DNA from: Calendula officinalis
Lineage: Eukaryota; Streptophyta; Magnoliopsida; Asterales; Asteraceae
Assembly: GCA_963853835.1 (NCBI GenBank)
Contig: OY970820.1
Coordinates: 51,580,407-51,644,406 of the forward strand
Length of the DNA stretch: 64,000 nt
Direction: 5' to 3'
The translations under genes were made by a program, and so were the position numbers. The notes under the pieces are model-generated. The model made no database searches and was not told the DNA's origin. It was given only the letters and a program-made list of their open reading frames with translations. Positions 34,701 through 46,131 of this stretch are shown here, piece after piece; position 1 is the stretch's first letter, and each line of letters begins with the position of its first letter.

Positions 34701-36234
34701 TCAGAGACTTTCCTGAGTCAAATACCTTGACATGTTTTGGAAAGAATACTTTGGCAGTGACTTCGTGAACAAGTCTGCATGATTCTTATTTGATCCAATA
34801 TGTTGCACTTCAATCTTTTGAAATGCTTGTTGTTCATGTGTAAAGAACAATTTCGGCGATATGTGTTTGGTGTTACCCTGTTTTGATATAGTCATGTTTC
34901 ATTTGATCGATAACAACGGTGTTATCTTCATATATGACAACTGGTTAACTTGGATGATAAGTCAAACCACATTTACTTCGAATATGGTCTCTTACATCTC
35001 AAATCCATACACACTCTCTAGTCGCCTCAACAAGCGCGAGTAGTTCTGAGTGATTCGTCGAAGTACCAACTAGAGTCAATTTACAAGACCTCTAGGATAT
35101 TGCCGCATTCCTTGTGGTAAAGACATAACCAGATTGGGAACGTCCCTTTTGCAGGTCTGATAAGTAAACTGCATTGGCATAGCCGTTAAGGGCCGCATTA
35201 TCTCGAGTATCAATCACACTTGATCCACTCGATTGCGCGTAGGGATATATTAAGCACATATCCGTACTACCTTTAAAGTAACAGAAGATGTCTTTAATAC
35301 CATTTCAATGGCGGCGTGTTGGCGCATTGTTATGCCTAGTCATGCATATCACAACAAAAAGATGTCCAGTCTAGTACATTGGGTGAAGTACCATATTGCG
35401 TGTATGGCACCGAGATATAAATACTCATGGCTCAATATCTCTTCATCATCCTCATTTGGATGGAATTGGTCCCTTATAATGTCTAGAGAATGAATGACCA
35501 TGGGAGTAGATAGACGTTTTGTGTCATGGCAACTAAAGCGTCTTAACACCTTTAGGCTGTAGTTCTCTTGACGGAGGAAAAACCACATCTTCACGGTGCT
35601 CGATCTGAAGGTCGAGCCAGTGCCGTGTTTTCCCATGATCCTTCATCTCGAATTCCTTCTTCAGGATCGTATGAGATTCAAATAATCTACATAGACTGCG
35701 ACAATAACATACCCTTAAGTGGATATCTTTGTAAACCCGCATGGGCATATCTCAATATTCAAATATCTCAGTCTGATCAAGTACTCACTTAGACGGGTAT
35801 ACCACATCCGTCTGGATTTTAATCCAAAAAGTGATCATCTCAGTCGTATCGAGAACATGTTCCGTGGTCTGGAACTACTTGATTCAGGCAACTTGAGTCC
35901 ATCAGGGACTTTCATATGTATCTCTTTGTCAAGATCCCCATAGAGATATGTTGGGACCACATCCATAAGCTGCATATTCAGTTTTTCGGAAAACTACTAA
36001 ACTGAGCAAGTAGTGGGACGTTATAACATCCCTTACGGGAGAATACATCTCCTTGTAATCAATACCAGGGTGTTTGAGAGAAGCCTAGCGCCACGAGGCG
36101 AGCTGTGTATCATACAATCTCATTATTCTCATTACGCTTCCTTACGAATACCGATTTATAATCAATTGGTTTAACATTAGGTGGTGTTGGAGCAACAAGT
36201 CCAAACATTCATCCTTTCAGTAAGGAATCCAATT
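34701..36234 (-). pseudogene. RT and RNase H remnant of decayed Copia element
   Basis: Reading the minus strand from 36,234: MDVVPTYLYGDLDKEIHMKV (RT motif A), LFGLKSRRMWYTRLSEY, then AVYVDYLNL at about 35,700, where the second catalytic Asp of the YVDD box has become Tyr. KKEFEMKDHGKTRHWLDLQIEH and TRLDIFLL follow. RNase H ends with KHISPKLFFTHEQQAFQ and SNKNHADLFTKSLPKYSF near 34,720-34,850. Many stops and frameshifts; not translatable as one protein. Confidence 0.85.
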
Positions 36235-36661
36235 TTATCTGGATTGTGTGTTTCCATAGACCAGTCCACTGTACTCAACAATGGTACTTGATTCCATGCC
36301 ATCATTGCTCATAATGTCAGTGGCCACTGCGTATATGAGCAAATCATCGATGACAGTCTCGTTTTGCTTCAAAATACCGTCTAAGCTAGCATACTCGACA
36401 GATACTTGAAGATTATCGGGATGATGAGAAATTGGTGTTTCATCAGGAACACGCTTCTCCAATACACTCTCGTGATCCTTAATGATCTCGTGTGGCAAAA
36501 CGTATACAACAGAATTTCTCCTCCTTTGAGGCAGAACATCCTTGGAACCGAACCGGTCTTCCTCTTTTATTAGGAAGAGCGGCGGACTGGACAACCAATG
36601 GTAGCGTCCTTTGCACGGTGGGTTCGACCGATGCAACATGTTCAAACGGAACATGGCTTCT
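36235..36661 (-). pseudogene. Integrase-RT linker remnant of decayed Copia element
   Basis: One open frame on the minus strand (36,654-36,235) with GSKDVLPQRRRNSVVYVLP, then Glu-rich stretches and IYAVATDIMSNDGMESSTIV. This is the acidic linker before RT in this Copia lineage. The plus-strand element at 36,662 cuts it; the other half resumes at 44,841. Confidence 0.7.
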
Positions 36662-37816
36662 TGAAGGAATTATGTGCACAGTCAGTCAACCTATGATGAT
36701 ACATCCATGCCTACGAAACACTTAAGGGTAACACCGGTGAGTACATGTGATACGAACAAGTTATGCAACGATACTACGAAGAGGAATGATTCATAATAGT
36801 CATTATGAATCAGTTAAGTATTAGGTTAAGTTTAACTTATTACTAGATTAGTTTAACTAACTAATTAATACAAGTAGTTGTACATTTACTAGTTGAGTAA
36901 ATATACAATGTGTTAATTAAAGGTTATCCATGATATGATTTAAAGCTATTAAATCATATAGTAATTGGATAATATTATTGTGTAAATTATATAAAGGTTA
37001 TTATATAATTAACTATTAAAAGTATAAATACAAGTCTATATATTTCGTGTATATGGGTACCGAAATTATAGTGTGTTAATACTAGACATTTAATAGTTAA
37101 GTGCAACAATAATAAAGTAGTTAAAACTATAAGGGATGGAAGTGTAAAAAGGAAGTTTAATTAATAAGTTAATCTTAATTAAACTAGAAGGGCCCTAAGT
37201 GAAAGTCCTTCTATTATAAATAGAAGGCTTGGGGTTCCCTTGTAAAGTGTTCATTCCCTCAACCCTAGCCACGAAATTTTGGCCTCCTTTCCTCCCTATT
37301 TTGGCCGAGCAACAAGGGAAGAACACAAGTCTTGTGTTCTTCATGTTCTTCGTTCGTTCTTCGTGTTCTTCGAGTTTCGAAGATCAAGGATCGTTGCTAG
37401 TGATCAACTAGAAGATCGTTCGTCGTGTTCATCATCAGTGGACTTATCTTAAGCATTAACCTAAGGTATGTTTCATGGAACACATCTTCTTCTTCTCCTC
37501 TTGTTCGAAGTCGAACCAAGAACCCTAGGGTTCTTGGTAGTAGTCGACGAACACATACAAGTATGTGTGTGTGTGTTCGAGTTCTTCGTACAAGGTTTCT
37601 TTCTTGTTAACCTAATCTAGTTTTCCAACATCCCAATCCTTTAGGATTTAAGGATTAGGTTTAATCCCAGTTCCGCATTTAGGGATTAAATCAGCTAGTT
37701 AGTTTTAACCGGTCAAGAACAAGTTCATGTTCTTAGTCAGTCATGGTTCGAACTCGTGTACTAGGTGGTCGATCCAAGTGGTTGATCAGTCGCATGATGC
37801 GTAGTAAATCCCTACA
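36662..37816 (+). repeat. 5' LTR of nested pol-less Copia
   Basis: 1,155 bp. Contains ctattataaatagaagg (TATA-like box at about 37,214) and downstream ttcttcgtgttcttcg microrepeats. Confidence 0.9.
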
Positions 37817-39116
37817 GTGGTATCAGAGCGTTGGTTTAGAAATCTAGACTAGATTAACAAAGGTTGTTTGTTTACTTTAATTTACAAGTTTTTTTTGTTT
37901 CAAGTTTTTCTTCTTTCTTCTTCTTCATGTTTTTCGAAAATAAGGGAAGAAACCCTAAGACCAAGAACATTAAACTAGTCTAAGTTTAATTGGTCAAGAA
38001 GGTTTCTAGAAAACCCTAGCAAATTTTCGAAACCCTAGAAAGAACCTTAGGATCAAGTATATTAAACAAGATATGTTTAATTGATCAAAAGGATTCTTTC
38101 CATAAACCCTAGAATTTTCGTGACCTAGAAAAAACCCTAGGATCAAGTATATTAAACAAGATATGTTTAATTGATCAAAAGGATTCTTTCCTAAATGCCT
38201 TAGGATTTTCGTGAATCTAGAGGAAACTTGGACACCAAGTATGTTAAACTAGCCTAGTTTGATTGGTGGAAAAGTTTCTTAGTGTTAAGATTTTCGAAAA
38301 CCCTAAAGAACCCTAGAACATTAAACTAGTTTAAGTTTAATAGTTTAAAAGTATTAATTAGGATAATAATCTAAAACCTAGTTAATTAGACAAGTTTATG
38401 TCTAATAGGTTTAATTATTATTTTGATAGATTTATTAAAGCTAGTTCTTTAAACCTAGTAATTTAGACAAAGTTTATTGTCTATAAGGTTTAAATTAAAG
38501 AGTTTAAATAAATTTATTAAAAGTTATAATCTATCTTAGAATTTAAATAAAGTTTATTGTTTAAAAGGATTGATTAGAATTAGTCTTTTAATTAAAAATA
38601 ATGTCTTTGATCAAGAAAGTCAAAACCCTAGTTTTGATTGATCAAAAGCAAGATTAGGGTTCATCTAATTAATTTAGGGAATTGATAAAGAAGATGTTAA
38701 TTTTTAAGTTCTAAAAATTAACAAGATGTATTTAATTGTTTATGTATATGTATTTAAATATTCGGAAATTTTTAATAACTAAATAAAATTGAATTTTAAA
38801 AGAAGTAATAAGTTTATACACATTTTAATTAGTTCAAGTTAAAATGTACATGTATAAGCTAGATGTAATGTTCATATTAGAATGTTACAAGTTTGTTATT
38901 ATAAATATACATATATACACGAACATATACATTAAATACAAGTTAAAATGGAACAATTAAAAAGGGTAATGTTATTTTGATCTTTAATAATAATATTGTA
39001 AGTAGTTATTGTATAAGTTATAATATAATTGAAACTAGAAAGTACAAAGTTATGATTTCATTATAACTAGAAATTGTACAAGTTGAAATTATATGATTAG
39101 CTAGAAATATACAAAG

Positions 39117-39197
<81 letters not shown>

Positions 39198-40437
39198 GAT
39201 GTATAAAAGTTATAAATTATTATAACTAGATAATTATACAAGTATAACATAAGTATTTTACAAGTTATGTAATATACTAGATTAATGATCAAGTATAAAT
39301 AACAAGAACCTATATTTAACTAGTTCAAGTTAAATATAAGAAAGGTTTAAACAAACTAAAGAATTATTATATATAGTTTTTATATAATAGGTTTATTAGT
39401 TTCACCAAGTATAAACCGGTGATTGTGTTAGCATAAGTTTCATCATGGTTGTTGAAGCTAGTGGGAGCTACACAAGAAAATCACAAAGTTTGTAAGTGTG
39501 TCGTTAAGACATAAGTTTTGGTCGAATCTAATAAGTCATAAGAAATGTTTAATTTCATTATTAAGGATATGGAAAACTAGATGTGTTAAACTAGGTTTAT
39601 GTTTTAAGTTCATGAATCATAAAAGTTTTAAAAGTTTAACATAAGTTTATAAGTTTTTCAAGTAATATAAAACAAGTAAGTTTTATTAGAAATAAGGTTT
39701 CTCACAAAACCTAGTAAAACGTTTTGTACACCTCGTTTTAGGTATACATATAAAATCGTGTAAATTCTTGAAACTATAAGTTTTTAAAGAATAGTTCTTA
39801 TGTTTAAAGAAGGTGTCTAGGAGAACCATTCAATTCACAAGTCACACATTTTTAAACAAGGATTAAGATTGGAATAAAAGATTAAGTTTAGTTTTAAGAC
39901 TTAAACAAACCCAAGAAAATCTTAGATCGAAGTACAATCCACGTAATGGAACACCTCACTTGTTAAACGATATTCATAATGTAAGGATACAGAACCTTAG
40001 ATATGGATTCAAATCATTGCGAGTGTTAGGGTGCGTAAGGTTCTGTGATAATCGGGAGTCCCAGCGCAGAGCATCGCACTGTCTTAGATGGTATGATCTA
40101 CTTTGGTGATAATCGGGAGTCCCGACCCAAAAAGTACTTGAGTAGAATAAACATATTAGACTTTATTAATAACTTAGAAATGTACAATTAGATTGTACAA
40201 AGTTGTAATAAGTTATAAGTCTAAAGATTCTACGACCCCTAGGAATCGTGTCAAGTCTTGATACCACAGGTAAGGAAGTTACCTACCAGAAATAGCATGT
40301 CTCGTCGGGAAGTGCCCAAACCTTGCGGCGAGAATGTGATATATGGATCCTAGGCCTAAAATATTAATTATGGGTTTATAATATATTTTAGAGAATGTTT
40401 ATTGATGATTACTAATTAAACTGGGTTTGATTTGTAG
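37817..40437 (+). other. Long leader of nested pol-less Copia
   Basis: 2.6 kb from PBS to the gag ATG, without open frames. It holds four diverged units of about 90 bp (37,960-38,300) with aaaccctaggatcaagtata and ttaaacaagatatgtttaat. A pure (AT)n tract of about 78 bp lies at 39,117-39,194. Confidence 0.8.
39117..39194. repeat. (AT)n microsatellite
   Basis: About 39 uninterrupted AT units inside the leader of the nested Copia element. Length in the assembly may be unreliable. Confidence 0.95.
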
Positions 40438-41110
40438 ATGGCAGCAACAAACATAACAACACGTACCAACAATCTCTCACTACGCTTGTTTCTAGAAAAG
40501 GACGAATTGACTGGGTCAATGTTTCTCTATTGGAAGCGTAATCATCGGATTATGCTTACGCATGAGAGAAAAGGAAATGCCCTAGAAAGAGCAATACTAA
40601 GTACTCCTACCGCAAATGCTAGAAATGAACCAGGATAAGCATATTACGCTTATAGGGTGTTCAAATCTCGCAAGGTGGTTAAAGGGATCATCGGTAAGTA
40701 CTCACGTCATGAAAATGAAAGAGTACATGGATCATATTAGGTCACCCAGTATCGTTGCAGTTGGCAACAGTAATGATACTCAACTCGTTGTTAGATGACT
40801 ATAAGTCTTATGTAGTCAACTACAACATGCATACCATGGAGCAATCCATTGTTGAGCTACATTCCGTGCTCAAGACTACTGAGTTGATTTTGGGACCAAG
40901 TTTAAGAATGATCTCGTAGTAACCGATGATGGTAGTGATCAGAGAAAGAGGCGCATTGGAAAGGGAAAGGATAAAAGCGATCCCAGCCACGGCGTGCCTA
41001 AAGGGTAATAGAGTCAAACAAAAGTGTCAAGAAGGTAAATCAGAACAAGAACCTAGAAACGGTGTCTTGGTTGTGGCAAAGGTCAAAGGGTAGGAGGAAA
41101 TGCTTGCTCC
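40438..41110 (+). pseudogene. Copia gag remnant
   Basis: Opens with MAATNITTRTNNLSLRLFLE and KDELTGSMFLYWKRNHRIML, the N-terminus of Copia gag. It stops at 40,638. Later fragments in other frames (VNYNMHTMEQSIVELHSVLK at about 40,818; a Lys/Arg-rich stretch at about 40,940) continue gag order. No zinc knuckle is intact. Confidence 0.75.
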
Positions 41111-43673
41111 TTAGTTGACTTGACCAACTTCTAGATACTCGCTTCCTACTTGTAAAAGTTTATTACAAGTAAATCAACTTTAGCAATCGTTTATTGCAAA
41201 AGATGATAAGTGAGATGACCGGCATGAGATGGTGATGATCCCACGAGCACCAAGATTTTATAATTCAGTATTTTATGGATTCAGTAAAAACAATTTTATT
41301 TCATTGTTTGGATAATTTTATTTTATGTTAAAACAAGTTTTATTTTGGTTTTAAATAAATTTCGAACCCATGGTTGAATTATATTGTGTGCATGTGTGAT
41401 AATTACACTAGTCAAGATTTATGACTAGATTGTAAGTCAAGTTTTGATTTACTTATGTTTCATGTTTATACTTATATATTTGTTTGATTGTTGTATAAAT
41501 AATGTCTTGATAGCTCAAGGTACTTAGATGCTAGTAATTAGAAAGTTTTTCTAATGAAAGTATTTAAGAGTTTTATGAAAGCATAAGGTTCAAGAGTCAT
41601 TGAACTTAGTTAAAACATCTTAAGTAATAGTCATTACTTTTGATAGTAAGTTTTAAAGTGTTAGTATTAATATAGTATGATTATATTAGATATAATCAAG
41701 ATAGACTTTAAAGAGTATTATTACAAGTCTTTTACACTTGTAGTAAAGGTTTTAATGAAGTCATAATTCCCTAGTAGGAATAGTTGGATATTCGTATAAT
41801 CCAAGTAAAATGACTTAGACATTAAAATGACTCTTAAAAGGGACAAAACTATATTAAAGTATTTAAGAATTAGAGGGTATTATTGCAAGTCTTTTATACT
41901 TGTAATAAATACAATATTTAATCAAGTCATAATTCCCTAATAGGAATAATGGATATTTGAGAAATCCAAGAAATGACTTTGGCATTAAATGAAGTTCTTA
42001 AAGAATACTAATATATTTAAGAATTGATAGTATCATTTCAAGTGTTTTATGCTTGCTAGATACAGTAATCAATAAAGATCATAATTCCCTAAACAGGATT
42101 GTTGGATATTCGCAAATCCAAAGGATGATCTTAATTATTGATAGAATTCTTAAAAGATTAAACTACAAGTTATTGACTAGGTCAAAGTAGTAGTTTAAGA
42201 GATGCTTAAGTTCCATAAAAGTAAGTGGGAGCTAAGACTAACGTAATTCATTAAAGATGTTAGTGAATTCAGTAAGTTAGTAAGACATTAACAACAAGGT
42301 TTTACCAAGTCATTAGCCAAAGAGTTAAGAGAAATAATAAATGATCGTTGATTAGATTATTGCAAACCTAATAGCGTGATCACAAGTCTTGTGATTGATT
42401 ATTGCATATCTAATAGGGTGTTAACACTTTAGTGGATAACACAATCATTTAAGGAAATTTGTTTAACTAGTAAGAATATCTACAAAATCAAGTAACTAAA
42501 AGAGGCTTTAGTTACAAGGAGAATTTTATGAATTCAAGAAACTAAGGAGTTAATTTCCAATCCTCCTATGTTTATGGAATTACATAAAAGGCAAGACTAG
42601 AATATGTTCTAGATTGTTGCAAGAAGTCCAAGAACAATATCTAGCAAAGACAAAACTAATAGTATTCCTAAATACTCGTCTTATGTCTTTAGTTTAATAG
42701 AAATGATTGGTTTAGTGATAAAGTTACAATTAAGTTTGTAAGAATCATTAAGTAATCAATACGAACGAAAGGAATAAGTAATGATCAGTAATAATTCAGT
42801 ATCTATGTCCAGTGAGGAATAATACACGAGTTAGTATCATTTTTATTCAGACTTTGTATGTTTTACATCATCCATGAATAAAAGTCTATTTATTCAAAAT
42901 GGTATAAATCCGTGACTACTCGTCTTGGTCGGAACCTCGATGGGACGTTAACGTCATCGCGGTATTTGGTGGTAGATTCGAAGTTTTTCGAAGATAGCTA
43001 CACAAGTTTTGTGTAAACCAAATATCGGTGATATTCTGTTGGACGCTCAACGAATATTGGATTGACCACCGTGAAAATACTTCGTGGTTGAAAAGTTCAA
43101 AAGTATTGTTCACTAGGATTGTCCTTAAGCCTGAGGTATTTGGTTTAAGATACGATGACTAATGTGCTTTGGTTCAACTCAGACAATTCTGAAATACGTT
43201 TGTCATACGAGGCGATACTGGGTACAAAGGAAGTTGTATTTTTAAATATAAATATACAAGATGGAAATTGCACCTCCTCTTTAGGAGAGATATTTATAGG
43301 TCCTTTGACTTGATAAGAAACTGGCAAGTGCACGGCCGTGCCCAAACGAACTGATCTGTTCTTTGTCGTTTATCACAGCAGTTTGAATCAAGAAGTCATA
43401 AAATGATTTAGAATACATGAGTTGATAATTTCTACCATGCTCGTATTCGTTATCACAAATATCGTGCTGCAAGGGATAAGCCTAACAACGTTACCCAAGA
43501 AGTAAAGACATAGTGTTCTTTACTAGGAGACGCTATTAAGAGTTTTTTCATAAAACTATACCAAGGGTTACATAAGCTGTTTTTATGGGGTTGGTTACCT
43601 ACATGCCCATCTAGAAGGCCACTCTAGCTCGTATCATTAAGACAAAGGTTACAGACTTGCACAAGTGGGAGTC
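41111..43673 (+). other. Interior of nested pol-less Copia, no gene seen
   Basis: No coding remnants recognised. Three diverged units of about 150-165 bp, near 41,762, 41,929 and 42,078, share cataattccctaa/taggat and tggatattc. This replaces the pol region of a complete element. Confidence 0.6.
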
Positions 43674-44835
43674 TGAAGGAATTATGTGCACAGTCAGTCA
43701 ACCTATGATGATACCTCCATGCCTACGAAACACTTAAGGGTCACACCGGTGAGTACATGTAATACGAACAAGTTATGCAACGATACTACGAAGAGGAATG
43801 ATTCATAATAGTCATTATGAATCAGTTAAGTATTAAGTTAAGTTTAACTTATTACTAGATTAGTTTAACTAACTAATTAATACAAGTAGTTGTACATTTA
43901 CTAGTTGAGTAAATATACAATGTGATAATTAAAGGTTATCCATGATATGATTTAAAGCTATTAAATCATATAGTAATTGGATAATATTATTGTGTAAATT
44001 ATATAAAGGTTATTATATAATTAACTATTAAAAGTATAAATACAAGTCTATATATTTCGTGTATATGGGTACCGAAATTATAGTGTGTTAATACTAGACA
44101 TTTAATAGTTAAGTGCAACAATAATAAAGTAGTTAAAACTATAAGGGATGGAAGTGTAAAAAGGAAGTTTAATTAATAAGTTAATCTTAATTAAACTAGA
44201 AGGGCCCTAAGTGAAAGTCCTTCTATTATAAATAGAAGGCTTGGGGTTCCCTTGTAAAGTGCTCATTCCCTCAACCCTAGCCACGAAATTTTGGCCTCCT
44301 TTCCTCCCTATTTCGGCCGAGCAACAAGGGAAGAACACAAGTCTTGTGTTCTTCGTGTTCTTCGTGTTCTTCGTTCGTTCTTCGTGTTCTTCGAGTTTCG
44401 AAGATCAAGGATCGTTGCTAGTGATCAACTAGAAGATCGTTCGTCGTGTTCATCATCAGTGGACTTATCTTAAGCATTAACCTAAGGTATGTTTCATGGA
44501 ACACATCTTCTTCTTCTCCTCTTGTTCAAAGTCGAACCAAGAACCCTAGGGTTCTTGGTAGTAGTCGACGAACATACACAAGTATGTGTGTGTGTTCGAG
44601 TTCTTCGTACAAGGTTTCTTTCTTGTTAACGTAATCTAGTTTTCCAACATCCCAATCCTTTAGGATTTAAGGATTAGGTTTAATCCCAGTTCCGCATTTA
44701 GGGATTAAATCAGCTAGTTAGTTTTAACCGGTCAAGAACAAGTTCATGTTCTTGGTAAGTCATGGTTCGAACTCGTGTACTAGGTGGTCAATCCAAGTGG
44801 TTGATCAGTCGCATGGTGCGTAGTAAATCCCTACA
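43674..44835 (+). repeat. 3' LTR of nested pol-less Copia
   Basis: 1,162 bp; has an extra 9-bp cttcgtgtt-type unit compared with the left copy. Confidence 0.9.
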
Positions 44836-44840
44836 CGTCT

Positions 44841-46126
44841 CACAGGGACGTCTATCCTTGCAGGCACATTTGCAGCAGGTATATTTGATCTCATGACATT
44901 TGCTAAGTCATTAAATGCGTCTCGTAGCTGATTAGCAACATTTTGTAGACTTAGAATTCTTTGCACATCCTTATCACTATGTGCATTCAGGGGATCCATA
45001 TGAGACAAATTGGGTACATGCCACGTTCTTTCACGTCGTTCCTTATCAACGTTAACGTGCGATGGTCCCCCTAACGACGGGAAGATTGTCTCATCAATGT
45101 CACAATCCGCATGTATAGCGTTAAAGAGATCGTCTATCAAGGGCTCTAAATAGAGTATAATGGATGGAGATTAATAATCAACATATATTCTCCATCGTTT
45201 CTGAGGTCCAAATTTCGAACGCTTTGGAAGTTCAATTGGAACATTGACCAAACACCCAAATAGGCGTAAATATGAGATGTCGGGCTCATATCCAGTTACC
45301 AACTGGTACGCAGAAAGTTATTGGATGCCCATGGGCCTCAGACGGACCAATGCATCCGTGTGCAATATAGCATAACCATATATAAAAATGGGACGTTTTG
45401 GTGCGCATAACCAAAGTTCTTGCAATTATTTGTATTCGTTTGATAAACGCTTCCGCAAGATTAATTTGAGAATGAACGTACACAACAGGGTGTTCAATAT
45501 CAAGGCCCAATGTTTTGCAATAATCATCGAACATTTTCGATGTAAACTCACCGGCATTATCAAGTCTAATTGACTTTATTGGATAATTCGGATGATTAGC
45601 CCTCAACTTAATGATATGGGCTAGGAGTTTAGGAAATGTTTCATTCCTTGTGGACAACAAAGCTACGTGTGACCATCATTGTTGATTCATCAACCAATAT
45701 CATAAAATTTTTAAATGGTCCGCATGTTGGTTGGATAGGTCCACAAATATCCCCATGAATTCTCTTAAGAAAACGAGATATCACTTTTGTAGATTATACA
45801 TAAAATGGTTTGAGATGTGTCTTTATAATCGACCATATTTGGCATAGGCTTTTCGAATTAATCATGAAATTAATTCCTTCAAGAGGATGCCCATGGGATG
45901 CATTCATAGTTCGAAGCATCGTATTTTGACCCGGGTGTCCCAGCCGGTCATGCCATAACATATAAGTTCCGCCATCAACATGGGCTTGACGAAAAATTAG
46001 ATTGCTTTCAATGGTTTAGATCGTAGTAAAGTACAAACCGTCTGACAAACATCTCAACTTCTCCAATATACGCTTTTGGTCGTATGTATCGGAGGTAATG
46101 TAAAGGTATTCAGTACCATTTTCTCG
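44841..46126 (-). pseudogene. Integrase remnant of decayed Copia element
   Basis: Minus strand from 46,126: LWHDRLGHPGQNTML (gag-pre-integrase), then GDICGPIQPTCGPFKNFMIL (first catalytic Asp), then IKSIRLDNAGEFTSKMFDDY (second Asp). NLAEAFIKRIQIIARTLVMR, where Glu lies in the AEA block, and DETIFPSLGG near 45,070 follow. Several stops and shifts. The neighbouring nested element at 44,835 and the solo LTR at 46,132 bound it. Confidence 0.85.
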
Positions 46127-46131
46127 AGCAG

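Larger units (their letters stand above)
36662..44835 (+). mobile_element. Nested pol-less Copia element, 8.2 kb
   Basis: LTRs at 36,662-37,816 (1,155 bp) and 43,674-44,835 (1,162 bp), TG...CA. PBS tggtatcagagcg is at 37,818 and PPT caagtgggagtc before 43,674. Target duplications are cttct and cgtct, with one mismatch. It carries only a broken gag behind a 2.6-kb leader; no protease, integrase or RT is visible. LTRs differ by roughly 16-18 substitutions plus a 9-bp indel by hand count. Inserted in opposite orientation into the decayed Copia element, between its integrase and RT. Confidence 0.92.

Noticed and set aside
34476..34730. Regular 46-bp repeats suggesting a CRISPR-like array or a repeat protein
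   Set aside because: There are no distinct spacers, it is a plain tandem repeat in a retrotransposon 3' region of a plant genome, and the open frame follows from the period.
37229..37610. Open frames rich in Ser and Phe, repeated at 44,241-44,634
   Set aside because: Both lie in the LTRs of the nested Copia element, in ttcttcg microrepeats.
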